Positions 35,831 through 44,893 of a stretch of 47,905 nt of DNA are shown in pieces. Source of the stretch: Hydrogenophaga sp. (lineage in GTDB: Bacteria > Pseudomonadota > Gammaproteobacteria > Burkholderiales > Burkholderiaceae_C); the NCBI GenBank assembly GCA_018993155.1, contig JAGKSX010000057.1, positions 1-47,905 of the forward strand, written 5' to 3'. Below the pieces are notes generated by a model. The model saw only the letters and a program-made list of their open reading frames with translations. It was not told the origin of the DNA and did not search any database. Each line of letters starts with the position of its first letter. Positions within the stretch are counted from its first letter, which is position 1. The position numbers and the translations under genes are program-made.

Positions 35831-36085
35831 TCAGGGTTTGTTGCCGCCCATGCGGGTGTAGTCGTTCTGGCCGTACTGCGCGCGCGTCTTGAGCTGCTGC
35901 TCCCAGCTGGTCTTGTCGCCCGCCTTCCAGTTGGTGTTGGCGTACTGGCTGCTGCCCACGCCCTGGTACGGCGCGCTGTCCTGCTTGACGCCGGCCGCGT
36001 TCATTTCCTGCGGCTTCTCGCCGCAGGCGGTGAGCGCGAGCAAGGCGGCGGCCACGGTGGTGGTGAGTGCGAAGCGGCGCATCAT
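35831..36085 (-). CDS. Small lipoprotein of unknown function in the fdh operon
   Basis: 84 residues. A lipoprotein signal with lipobox LTAC is clear, so Cys21 should be lipidated. The mature part is short and polar (SSQYANTNWKAGDKTSWEQQL, TRAQYGQNDYTRMGG). ATG 36085 overlaps the stop of the beta subunit gene; a second Met at 36082 is possible. It sits between the beta and gamma subunits, so a role in assembling or anchoring the complex is likely, but no function can be read. I know of no named family. Confidence 0.8.
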   Translation of the reverse strand: MMRRFALTTTVAAALLALTACGEKPQEMNAAGVKQDSAPYQGVGSSQYANTNWKAGDKTSWEQQLKTRAQYGQNDYTRMGGNKP

Positions 36086-36684
36086 GACTTGGTCCCTTGT
36101 GCGGTGCCGTAGGCGGTGCCCCAGCCCCAGACTTCGGCGCCCTTGCCCCGCTGCAGCACGCGGTTGCGGAAGATGTCCGCCACCACGTCGCCGTCACCGG
36201 CGAGCAAGGCCTTGGTCGAGCACATCTCGGCGCAGGCCGGCAGCTTGCCTTCGGCCAGGCGGTTGCGGCCATACTTCTCGAACTCGCTCTGGCTGCCGTG
36301 GGCCTCGGGGCCGCCGGCGCAGAAGGTGCACTTGTCCATCTTGCCGCGCACGCCGAAGGTGCCCTGCGAAGGGAACTGCGGCGCGCCGAACGGGCAGGCG
36401 TAGGAGCAGTAGCCGCAGCCGATGCAGACGTCCTTGTCGTGCAGCACCACGCCCTCGTCGGTGCGGTAGAAGCAGTTGACCGGGCAGACCGCCATGCAGG
36501 GCGCGTCGCTGCAGTGCATGCAGGCCACCGAGATCGACTTCTCGCCCGGAATGCCGTCGTTGAGCGTGACCACGCGGCGGCGGTTCACGCCCCAGGGCAC
36601 CTCGTGCTCGTTCTTGCAGGCGGTGACGCAGCCGTTGCATTCGATGCAGCGTTCGGCGTCACAGATGAATTTCATTCGTGCCAT
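36082..36684 (-). CDS. fdh3B: Formate dehydrogenase FDH3 beta subunit, iron-sulfur
   Basis: 200 residues of a four-cluster ferredoxin-type protein. Cys motifs in order are CIECNGCVTACKNE, CMHCSDAPCMAVCPVNC, CIGCGYCSYACPFGAP and CTFCAGG with later CAEMC; these hold four [4Fe-4S] clusters that wire electrons from the alpha subunit to cytochrome b. It has no signal peptide and no C-terminal membrane anchor, in contrast to E. coli FdoH, so it is likely exported attached to the Tat-signalled alpha subunit. It overlaps the lipoprotein start by 4 bases and follows alpha after 15 bases. Confidence 0.95.
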   Translation of the reverse strand: MARMKFICDAERCIECNGCVTACKNEHEVPWGVNRRRVVTLNDGIPGEKSISVACMHCSDAPCMAVCPVNCFYRTDEGVVLHDKDVCIGCGYCSYACPFGAPQFPSQGTFGVRGKMDKCTFCAGGPEAHGSQSEFEKYGRNRLAEGKLPACAEMCSTKALLAGDGDVVADIFRNRVLQRGKGAEVWGWGTAYGTAQGTKS

Positions 36685-36699
36685 GTGGTGCTCCTGGTC

Positions 36700-39678
36700 T
36701 TATGCTTTTTCGACGTTGCAGATCGTGGTCTTGGTTTCCTGCATCATCGTGACGATGTCGTAACCGTAGGTCGTGCCGGTGTTGACGGCCTCGCCGCGCA
36801 CCACAGGGAAGGCGCCGTCGGGGTAGTAGGGCTTCATGTCCACGCCCTGCCAGCGCCCCGAGAAGTGGAACGGCAGCCACACCGTGTCAGGCCCCACGCG
36901 CTCGGTCACCAGCGCCTGCACGTTCAGGCGCGCGCCGGTCGGGGTGTTGACCCACACGCGCTCGCCGTTGCGCACACCGCGCTCGGCCGCCGCCTTCGGG
37001 TTGATCTCGACGAACATCTCCTGCTGCAGCTCGGCCAGCCAGGGGTTGGAACGCGTTTCCTCGCCACCGCCCTCGTACTCGACCAGGCGGCCCGAGGTCA
37101 TGATGAGCGGGAATTTCTCATGCATCTTGTCGTCCACGTTTTTCTGCTGGAGCGACTTGTACAGGATGGGCAGGCGCCAGCGGGTTTTCTGGTCGTCGTG
37201 GCTGGGGTACTTGGCAATCAGGTCGGGGCGCGTGCCGTAGATCGGCTCGCGGTGCTGCGGCACGGCGTCGGGGAAGTTCCACACCACGGCGCGCGCCTTG
37301 GCGTTGCCGAACGGGTGGCAGCCGTGGGCCATGGCCACGCGGATGATGGCGCCGGTCGGGTCGGTCTTCCAGTTCTTGCCCTCGGCGGCCTTCTGCTCGG
37401 CCTCGCTGAGATCGGCCCACCAGCCCAGCTTCTTGAGCAGCACGTGGTCGAACTCGGGGTAGCCGGTGGTGATCTCCGAACCGACCGAGTAGGAACCGTC
37501 CTCGGCCAGCAGGGACTTGCCCTCGCGCTCCACACCGAAGTTGGCGCGGAAGTTGCCGCCGCCGTCCATCACGTGCTTGGAGGTGTCGTACAGGTTGGGG
37601 GAGCCGGGGTGCTTGATCTGCGGCGTGCCGTAGCAGGGCCAGGGCAGGCCGAAGTAGTCACCGGTCATGTCGTAGCCGGTTTCCTTGTCCACCACCTTGC
37701 CCTTGGCCTTGAGCGTCTTCACGTCGAAGGCGTTCATGTTGCGCATGTGGGCCTTGAGGCGCTCCGGGCTCTGGCCGGTGTAGCCGATGGTCCAGACCGA
37801 CTTGTTGATCTCGCGCAGGATGTCCTCGGGCATGGGCTCGTCCAGGCCCTTGATCTTCTGCATCTTGTAGTTCTTGCTGAGCTCGGTGGCGAAGCCGAGT
37901 TTTTCAGCGAACTGGTGCATGATCATGTGGTCGCTGCGGCTCTCCCACAGCGGGTCGATGACCTTCTCGCGCCACTGCAGCGAGCGGTTGGACGCGGTGC
38001 AGGAACCGCTGGTCTCGAATTGCGTGGCCGCCGGCAGCAGGTACACCGCGCGGTTCGGGTTGAGGTCTTCGGGCTTGCCGGGCATGGCCGCCATCGACGC
38101 CGTGGCCGAGGGGTACGGGTCCACCACCACCAGCAGGTCCAGCTTGTCCATCGCGCGCTTCATCTCCAGACCGCGGGTCTGCGAGTTGGGCGCATGGCCC
38201 CAATAGAACACGCCGCGCAGGTTCGGGCCCTGGTCGATCAGCTCGTTGTTTTCGAGCACGCCGTCGATCCAGCGCGAGACCGTGATGCCGGGCTTCTCCA
38301 TCGTGCCGTCGGCGTACTGTTTCTTGATCCACTCGTAGTCCACGCCCCAGGCGTTGGCGAAGTGGCGCCACGAGCCGGCGGCCAGGCCGTAGTAGCCGGG
38401 CAGCGAGTCGGGGTTGGGGCCGACGTCGGTCGCGCCCTGCACGTTGTCGTGGCCGCGGAAGATGTTGGTGCCGCCACCGCTCTTGCCCACGTTGCCCAGC
38501 GCCAGCTGCAGGATGCACGAGGCGCGCACCATGGCGTTGCCGATGGTGTGCTGCGTCTGGCCCATGCACCAGACGATGGTGGCCGGCTTGGCTTCGGCCA
38601 GCATCTTGGCCACCTTGAACATCTGCTCTTCCTTGACGCCGCAGGCCTCTTCCACGGCCGCAGGGGTCCACTTGGCCATCACGTCGGCCTTGACGGCTTC
38701 CATGCCGTAGACGCGGTCGTTGATGTACTGCTTGTCTTCCCAGCCGTTCTTGAAGACGTGGTACAGCACGCCGAAGAGGAAGGGGATGTCGGTGCCGGAG
38801 CGGATGCGCACGTACTCGTCGGCCTTGGCCGCGGTGCGGGTGAAGCGCGGGTCCACCACGATCATCTTGCAGCCGGTTTCCTTGGCGTGCAGCATGTGCA
38901 GCATGGAGACCGGGTGCGCCTCGGCGGCGTTGGAGCCGATGTACAACGCGCACTTGCTGTTCTGCATGTCGTTGTACGAGTTGGTCATGGCGCCATAGCC
39001 CCAGGTGTTCGCCACGCCGGCCACCGTGGTGGAGTGGCAGATGCGCGCCTGGTGGTCGCAGTTGTTGGTGCCCCAGAAGCTCACGAACTTGCGCAACAGG
39101 TACGCCTGTTCGTTGCTGTGCTTGGAGGAGCCGATGAAGTACACCGAGTCGGGCCCGCTGGCCTCGCGCAGCTCCTTCATCTTCGCGGTGATCTCGTTGA
39201 GCGCGGTGTCCCAGCTGATGCGCTGGTACTTGCCGTTCACCAGCTTCATCGGGTAACGCAGGCGGTACTCGCCGTGGCCGTGCTCGCGCAGCGACGCGCC
39301 TTTGGCGCAATGCGCGCCGAGGTTGATGGGGGAGTCGAACACCGGTTCCTGGCGCACCCAGACGCCGTTCTCCACAATGGCGTCGGTCGCGCAGCCCACC
39401 GAGCAGTGCGTGCAGACGGTGCGCTTGACCTCGATCTTGCCGGTGCCGTCGATGGACGACTTGCCCGAAGCGGCCTCGGCCTTCTTCACCAGCGTGAGCT
39501 GGCTCGCGGCCAGGCCGACGCCTACACCCAGGCCCGAGCGGCGCAGGAAAGCGCGGCGGTCCATGGTGGGCAGGGCCGTCGACAGGCCGCGCTGCAGGCG
39601 GTGCACGAAGCCGGACGACGTGGAGGAGGATGCGCGCGAAGCGTGCGCACCCGACGGGGATTTTTTGGTCAGCAACAT
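36700..39678 (-). CDS. fdhA: Formate dehydrogenase alpha subunit, molybdopterin, Cys type, Tat-exported
   Basis: 992 residues. A long N-terminus ends in a Tat signal (DRRAFLRR, twin Arg 41-42). The [4Fe-4S] site is Cys89, Cys92, Cys96 and Cys124. The active-site metal ligand is Cys214 in HQARICHS; in E. coli FdnG the matching residue is selenocysteine, so no UGA recoding is needed here. The remaining domains are the usual MoCo/W-bis-MGD dimethyl-sulfoxide-reductase fold with the C-terminal aspartate-decarboxylase-like domain (GERVWVNTPTGARLNV). It oxidises formate to CO2 in the periplasm. AGGAG-like sequence precedes the ATG, and the neighbours fit an FDH-N/O-like three-subunit enzyme. Confidence 0.97.
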   Translation of the reverse strand: MLLTKKSPSGAHASRASSSTSSGFVHRLQRGLSTALPTMDRRAFLRRSGLGVGVGLAASQLTLVKKAEAASGKSSIDGTGKIEVKRTVCTHCSVGCATDAIVENGVWVRQEPVFDSPINLGAHCAKGASLREHGHGEYRLRYPMKLVNGKYQRISWDTALNEITAKMKELREASGPDSVYFIGSSKHSNEQAYLLRKFVSFWGTNNCDHQARICHSTTVAGVANTWGYGAMTNSYNDMQNSKCALYIGSNAAEAHPVSMLHMLHAKETGCKMIVVDPRFTRTAAKADEYVRIRSGTDIPFLFGVLYHVFKNGWEDKQYINDRVYGMEAVKADVMAKWTPAAVEEACGVKEEQMFKVAKMLAEAKPATIVWCMGQTQHTIGNAMVRASCILQLALGNVGKSGGGTNIFRGHDNVQGATDVGPNPDSLPGYYGLAAGSWRHFANAWGVDYEWIKKQYADGTMEKPGITVSRWIDGVLENNELIDQGPNLRGVFYWGHAPNSQTRGLEMKRAMDKLDLLVVVDPYPSATASMAAMPGKPEDLNPNRAVYLLPAATQFETSGSCTASNRSLQWREKVIDPLWESRSDHMIMHQFAEKLGFATELSKNYKMQKIKGLDEPMPEDILREINKSVWTIGYTGQSPERLKAHMRNMNAFDVKTLKAKGKVVDKETGYDMTGDYFGLPWPCYGTPQIKHPGSPNLYDTSKHVMDGGGNFRANFGVEREGKSLLAEDGSYSVGSEITTGYPEFDHVLLKKLGWWADLSEAEQKAAEGKNWKTDPTGAIIRVAMAHGCHPFGNAKARAVVWNFPDAVPQHREPIYGTRPDLIAKYPSHDDQKTRWRLPILYKSLQQKNVDDKMHEKFPLIMTSGRLVEYEGGGEETRSNPWLAELQQEMFVEINPKAAAERGVRNGERVWVNTPTGARLNVQALVTERVGPDTVWLPFHFSGRWQGVDMKPYYPDGAFPVVRGEAVNTGTTYGYDIVTMMQETKTTICNVEKA

Positions 39679-39697
39679 GGGAGGCGCTCCTGTTCGC

Positions 39698-39931
39698 TCA
39701 GATGCGGGTGGTCTGGTAGTACTGCTTGACGTGATCGCTCAGCGAGTAACCACCGCCCTTGGTCGGCGCCGGCTTGGGCTCGGCCACGGCAGCCGCCTCT
39801 TCGGGCGCCATGCGGGGCAACAGGGTGGCCGCGGCGGCCAGGGCGCCCACGGTGGACGCGCCGGCAAACAAGGTGCGGCGCTTCAGGTTCGGACGGCCTT
39901 CTTCGGGCGTGGATCGTGGGGACTTGTTCAT
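39698..39931 (-). CDS. Formate dehydrogenase region Tat-signal small protein
   Basis: 77 residues. A Tat-like signal (LKRRTLFAGASTVGALAAAATLLP) fills most of the protein, with KRR at residues about 17-19, and the C-terminus ends in YQTTRI. This matches the short proteins called formate dehydrogenase region TAT target, found as the first gene of fdh operons in betaproteobacteria. Their job is unknown; a structural role in the exported complex or a Tat-chaperone recruiting role has been guessed. AGGAGA lies 6 bases before the ATG. It is the first gene of the operon, 19 bases before alpha. Confidence 0.88.
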   Translation of the reverse strand: MNKSPRSTPEEGRPNLKRRTLFAGASTVGALAAAATLLPRMAPEEAAAVAEPKPAPTKGGGYSLSDHVKQYYQTTRI

Positions 39932-39955
39932 GCATGTCTCCTGTGGGGTATCGGT

Positions 39956-39975
39956 CCCGCATCACAACATGCGGG
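39956..39975 (-). promoter_or_regulatory. Hairpin/inverted repeat in the fdh leader
   Basis: CCCGCAT (39956-39962) and ATGCGGG (39969-39975) form a perfect 7-bp inverted repeat with 6 bases between. It lies 25-44 bases before the first fdh start codon and downstream of the proposed -10, so it would be part of the mRNA leader or a repressor site. Confidence 0.4.
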
Positions 39976-39991
39976 CCTTTTGCATACGTCG

Positions 39992-40020
39992 AATCTAACC
40001 GTCCCCCACCCCCTATGCAA
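39992..40020 (-). promoter_or_regulatory. Candidate sigma70 promoter of the fdh operon
   Basis: On the minus strand TTGCAT (40020-40015), a 17-bp spacer and TAGATT (39997-39992) precede the first gene. The -35 is weak (three of six) and the -10 moderate (four of six), as expected for an activated promoter. Transcription would start near 39985. Confidence 0.35.
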
Positions 40021-40258
40021 GCCATCCATAAGGCCGCCCTCCGAGTGAAATGCGAGCGGTTCTCATCGCCGCATGTCGCAGCGCAGCATGCTGCCGCGCT
40101 TCTGAATTCATAGCCAGAACCGTGCCATGGTGCCGGCGTGGACCACCCCTCGCACGGACCCCGGGGGCTTGCGGGGCAATGCGCTTCGCCGCCTAGGGAT
40201 AACCCATGGAACGAATCCATTACGCGGTGGCGTGGACCGCCAAACTGTCCATCGGCGA

Positions 40259-40275
40259 CGCGACAAATTGTCGCG
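40259..40275. promoter_or_regulatory. Perfect CGCGACAA-A-TTGTCGCG dyad, probable regulator binding site
   Basis: Eight-base arms with a single central A form a perfect dyad 80 bases upstream of the NtrC-type regulator gene and about 270 bases upstream of the proposed fdh promoter. Response regulators with a Fis-type helix-turn-helix bind dyads of this kind, so this is the most likely enhancer or autoregulatory site. Confidence 0.5.
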
Positions 40276-40354
40276 ACCGCCCTCTCGCGCACGGGATCGG
40301 AAATGCGCCAATACCCCACTGATTTCGTAGGCTTACTCCGTAGAATCCTTCGGG

Positions 40355-41737
<1,383 letters not shown>

Positions 41738-41753
41738 CACCGACGCCCTGCGC

Positions 41754-43862
41754 ATGAGCTTCTGGCGCGCCCCCCGCTGGCTGGCCGGCTCGGTCCGCAA
41801 CAAGCTGTTGGCGATGGCGCTGCTGCCGTTGCTGCTGGCATTCCCGATGCTGGCGCTGGCGCTGGCCCTGTGGGGCAACGTGGCCTACGACCGGCTGCTG
41901 ATCACCAAGGTGCGCAGCGACCTGGCGGTGGCGCACGGTTACTTCGAGCAGGTGCTCAGCGAGGTCGGCTCGGGCACACAGGGCGTGGCCGGCTCACAGG
42001 CGCTCTACACCGCGCTGCGGCCCGCGAATCCCACGGACCGGCGCGACGTGAGCGAGCAACTGGCGTTGGCCCGCGAACGGCTCGGGCTGGACTTCCTGCT
42101 GCTCTACACACCGCAAGGCCAGCCGCTTGCGCGCGCGGTGCCCACCGGGCTGAGCAACGCGGATGCGAGCGCGCCGATCCCACTCATGCCCCCCGCGCTC
42201 GGTGGTTCGGTGAGCGACAACGGCCGCTCGGCCGCGCGCGCGCGGTTGCTGGTGCTGGAGCCGGAAGAACTGGAGGCCCTGGCGCCGCACCTCTCGCCTC
42301 GCCTGCGCATTTCGCTGGTGGCCACGCGCAACGCCGCGCCCGACACACGCGAGGCCGAGCACCGGGCCATGGTGATGCTGGCCACGCACCCGGTGCGCGA
42401 CGCGGCGGGCCAGACGATCGCGCTGCTCGCAGGTGGCCTCCTGCTGAACCAGAACCTGGATTTCATCGACCACATCAACCGCATCGTGTACCCCGAGGGC
42501 TCGTTGCCCTTCGGCAGCCAGGGCACGGCCACGCTGTTCATGGACGACGTGCGCATCACCACCAACGTGCGCCTGTTCCAGGACCAGCGCGCGATCGGCA
42601 CACGCGTGTCGCAGACGGTGCGCGACGCGGTGCTGGGCCGGGGCCAGACCTGGCTGGACCGCGCCTTTGTGGTGAACGACTGGTACGTCTCGGCCTACGA
42701 GCCCTTGCTGGACGCGCACGACCAGCGCATCGGCATGTTGTACGTGGGGTACCTGGAGGCGCCGTTCCGGCTGGTGCGCTACGCGATGCTGGGGGTGATG
42801 GGCCTGATCTTCCTGGGCGTGATGGCGCTCTCGGCCTGGTTCTCGCTGCGCTGGGCGCGCAGCATTTTCCAGCCGGTGCAGCGCATGAACCGCACGATGC
42901 AGCTGGTGGAGGAAGGCCAGTCGTCGGCGCGCGTGGGCGAGATTTCGGCGCGCGACGAGCTGGGGGCGTTGGCGGGCCATCTGGACGAGTTGCTGGACGT
43001 GATCGACGACAAGACCGCGGCCTTGCAGCGCTGGGGCGATGAGCTGGACCACAAGGTGGCTGAGCGCACGGCGGAGCTGGAGGCGAGCAATGCGTCCTTG
43101 CAGCTGGCGCAGCAGCAATTGGTGAAGAGCGAGAAGCTGGCGGCGATCGGCCAGCTGACGGCGAGCATCGCGCACGAGATCAACAACCCGATCGCGGTGA
43201 TGCAGGGCAATCTGGACTTGATGCGCGAGACGCTGGGGGCGGCGAGCCGGCCGGTGGCGTCGGAGCTGAAGTTGCTGGACGAGCAGGTGGAGCGCATGCG
43301 CATCATCGTGACGCAGTTGCTGCAGTACGCGCGGCCGACGGAGTACGCGGGGTATGTGGAGACGCTGGACATCAATCGGACGATGGAGGACTGTCTGGTG
43401 CTGGTGGGGCATCTGCTGGCACAGACGCACATTCGCGTGGAGCGGGATTGGCAGGCGACGCGGCGCGCGGGGTGCAACCGGCAGGAGTTGCAGCAGGTGG
43501 TGATCAATCTGTTGATCAACGCGATTCAGGCGATGCCGCAGGGCGGTGTGTTGCGCTTGGTGACGCGGGATTGGGTGGATGAGGCGGGGCGTGGGGGGGT
43601 GCGGCTGTGGGTGCAGGACAGCGGCCCCGGTCTTTCTTCGGAGGTTCTGGAGCGGCTGTTCCGGCCTTTCTTCACGACGAAGAACGATGGGAATGGGCTG
43701 GGGTTGTGGATCAGCCAGGGCCTGGTGGAACGGTATGGGGGGCACATCACGGCCGAGAACCTCCCGGATGGTTCCGGCGCTTCCTTCTGCGTGGCTTTGT
43801 TGACGGAGCCTCATGCGCCTGAGGCTGCGCCTACCCGGGATGGGAGGCCTGGGGGGCTTTGA
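41754..43862 (+). CDS. Membrane-bound sensor histidine kinase with Cache domain
   Basis: 702 residues. Membrane helix 1 is about 18-41 (LLAMALLPLLLAFPMLALALAL), a single long periplasmic sensor of Cache type fills 45-340 (GLLLNQNLDFIDHINR, LFMDDVRITTNVR and QRIGMLYVGY are typical), helix 2 is about 342-367, HAMP follows, then a coiled linker and a DctB/NtrB-like kinase core with His474 in AHEINNPI and an ATPase domain with GNGLGLWIS. It partners the NtrC-type regulator just upstream. The ligand is unknown; formate or a related small acid would fit the locus. From about 43,000 to the end the codons change to G-ending ones. Confidence 0.93.
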   Translation: MSFWRAPRWLAGSVRNKLLAMALLPLLLAFPMLALALALWGNVAYDRLLITKVRSDLAVAHGYFEQVLSEVGSGTQGVAGSQALYTALRPANPTDRRDVSEQLALARERLGLDFLLLYTPQGQPLARAVPTGLSNADASAPIPLMPPALGGSVSDNGRSAARARLLVLEPEELEALAPHLSPRLRISLVATRNAAPDTREAEHRAMVMLATHPVRDAAGQTIALLAGGLLLNQNLDFIDHINRIVYPEGSLPFGSQGTATLFMDDVRITTNVRLFQDQRAIGTRVSQTVRDAVLGRGQTWLDRAFVVNDWYVSAYEPLLDAHDQRIGMLYVGYLEAPFRLVRYAMLGVMGLIFLGVMALSAWFSLRWARSIFQPVQRMNRTMQLVEEGQSSARVGEISARDELGALAGHLDELLDVIDDKTAALQRWGDELDHKVAERTAELEASNASLQLAQQQLVKSEKLAAIGQLTASIAHEINNPIAVMQGNLDLMRETLGAASRPVASELKLLDEQVERMRIIVTQLLQYARPTEYAGYVETLDINRTMEDCLVLVGHLLAQTHIRVERDWQATRRAGCNRQELQQVVINLLINAIQAMPQGGVLRLVTRDWVDEAGRGGVRLWVQDSGPGLSSEVLERLFRPFFTTKNDGNGLGLWISQGLVERYGGHITAENLPDGSGASFCVALLTEPHAPEAAPTRDGRPGGL

Positions 43863-44271
43863 GTTTGGATTTCGCGCATCTACCTCGCGTCAGGCCGGTG
43901 GCGGGATCCGAATGCTCCGGCCCTGCTCGCGGGCGTCTGCCCGGGTCCGCCTCTACCCCTTCGTCAACGCCTTGGCCTGCGCGCAGCCTCTGTGGCAACC
44001 GCGAATGGGGGCCTGCGCATTCGGACGCCACCACCGTCCTGCGAAACAACGTAAGCACACCCAGCTTGGCGCGCCACCATCTCTCAGGGGCGGGTGGTTT
44101 GGGCATGAGGGCGCTGGCCCCATTCGCGGTTGCCACAAAGGCTTGCGTGCCCACGCGGTGTTGATGAAGTGATGTTCGCGCGCACGGGCAGTCACCCGCG
44201 AGCGGCCGGCGCCAGCATGACCGGACCACCCGACCCTGCCAACCCGGCAGAGCGAAACGCCTGAAAGAACC
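43863..44271. other. 409-bp intergenic region carrying a long inverted repeat
   Basis: No conserved gene is visible; the overlapping open frames on both strands have no ribosome-binding site and share the same repeated segment. The region holds the 25-bp inverted repeat at 43986-44142 and two small hairpins near the TorD stop: CTGCC/GGCAG around 44236-44250 and CCTGA/TCAGG around 44260-44276. The latter could end the TorD operon. Confidence 0.6.
43986..44142. repeat. 25-bp inverted repeat with 107-base centre, possible small mobile element
   Basis: Bases 43986-44010 and the reverse complement of 44118-44142 agree at 24 of 25 positions (core TGTGGCAACCGCGAATGGGG). Weaker pairing continues for several bases outside each arm. 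Between them are 107 bases with CCACC/GGTGG pairing. This layout fits a MITE-like element or a REP/BIME-type dispersed repeat. Transposase and target duplication are not seen. Confidence 0.65.
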
Positions 44272-44892
44272 TCAGGCCAACATATCGAAGCCCTGCGCCT
44301 CGACGCTGACAAACGCCCGGGTGAACCCAGCCAAGGCCGCATAAAAAGAAGCCTTGGGATGCCCGGCAATCGCATCGCACATCTGCAACACCCAGGGCTG
44401 CAGGTGCGTGGTGAAGAACTTCTGCTGCTGCGTGAGGTTCGCCACCTCCACCTCGTCGCCCGCGATCAGGTAACGCATCACCTCGCACAGGTACGCGATG
44501 TGGTCCTCCGTCTCCGGCATGGTCTCGTCGCGCGCCAGACCCAGCGCCGCCAGATCGTTGCGCAAGGCCGCCAAGGGCTTCTCATTCAGGAAGCCGCTGA
44601 GGTAATGCGAGCCGAACACGAATACCTCGGGCTTGCCCACGCCACCGAACAGCGCGTCGTACTCGGCCACGACGGCCTCGTCGCTCAAGGCGCGCGCCGC
44701 CGCCACCACCTCGCGCCACGGCTCCTCCAGAAAACCACCGGCGGCCGGCGCCTCGGTCACGGCCACACGCAGCTGCGCCATCAGCTCGGCCGACGGCGGC
44801 GCGTAGTACAGCGCAGCCAGCAGGCCGTACACCTCGGCACGGGCGGTTTCTTCGTCCAGCGCGGAGGACGAGACGGGAATGGCGTTGTTCAT
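44272..44892 (-). CDS. TorD-family molybdoenzyme chaperone
   Basis: 206 residues, all-helical. ARAEVYGLLAALYYAPPS near the start, YDALFGGVGKPEVFVFGSHYLSGFL in the middle (quoted in part: FVFGSHYLSGFL) and TEDHIAYLCEVMRYLIAG are the signatures of the TorD/DmsD group. Such chaperones bind the Tat signal of a molybdoenzyme and hold it until cofactor insertion. Its location beside the fdh locus and the polyferredoxin makes the alpha subunit of formate dehydrogenase the natural client. It starts one base after the polyferredoxin stop in a minus-strand operon. Confidence 0.92.
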   Translation of the reverse strand: MNNAIPVSSSALDEETARAEVYGLLAALYYAPPSAELMAQLRVAVTEAPAAGGFLEEPWREVVAAARALSDEAVVAEYDALFGGVGKPEVFVFGSHYLSGFLNEKPLAALRNDLAALGLARDETMPETEDHIAYLCEVMRYLIAGDEVEVANLTQQQKFFTTHLQPWVLQMCDAIAGHPKASFYAALAGFTRAFVSVEAQGFDMLA

Positions 44893-44893
44893 G

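Larger units (their letters stand above)
39932..40354. other. 423-bp divergent control region between the fdh operon and the two-component system
   Basis: No gene is supported here. It contains, from left to right: an fdh leader hairpin (39956-39975), a candidate promoter for fdh (39992-40020), a 10-bp palindrome CAGCATGCTG inside 40080-40105, and the dyad at 40259-40275. I looked for a GG-N10-GC sigma54 promoter facing fdh in the 39.9-40.1 kb stretch and did not find one. The NtrC-type regulator begins at GTG 40355. Confidence 0.6.

Noticed and set aside
39030-39045. Selenocysteine (in-frame TGA) in the formate dehydrogenase alpha subunit
   Set aside because: The active-site codon is TGC (Cys214); there is no internal TGA and no SECIS-like hairpin is needed.
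36097-39729. Very long plus-strand open frame (about 1,200 codons) opposite the formate dehydrogenase alpha gene
   Set aside because: It is His/Ala/Arg-rich with no family motif, and mirrors a clearly real gene; such frames arise from high GC3 on the other strand. The same holds for long antisense frames at 18761-20779 and 44879-47077.
39932-40110. A sigma54 promoter for the fdh operon
   Set aside because: TGG and TTGCA occur but no GG-N10-GC spacing was found on the minus strand; the sigma70-like boxes fit better.
43813-44375. Small proteins encoded in the 43.9-44.3 kb gap
   Set aside because: Overlapping frames on both strands repeat the LWQPRMG segment only because of the inverted repeat; no ribosome-binding site or family motif.
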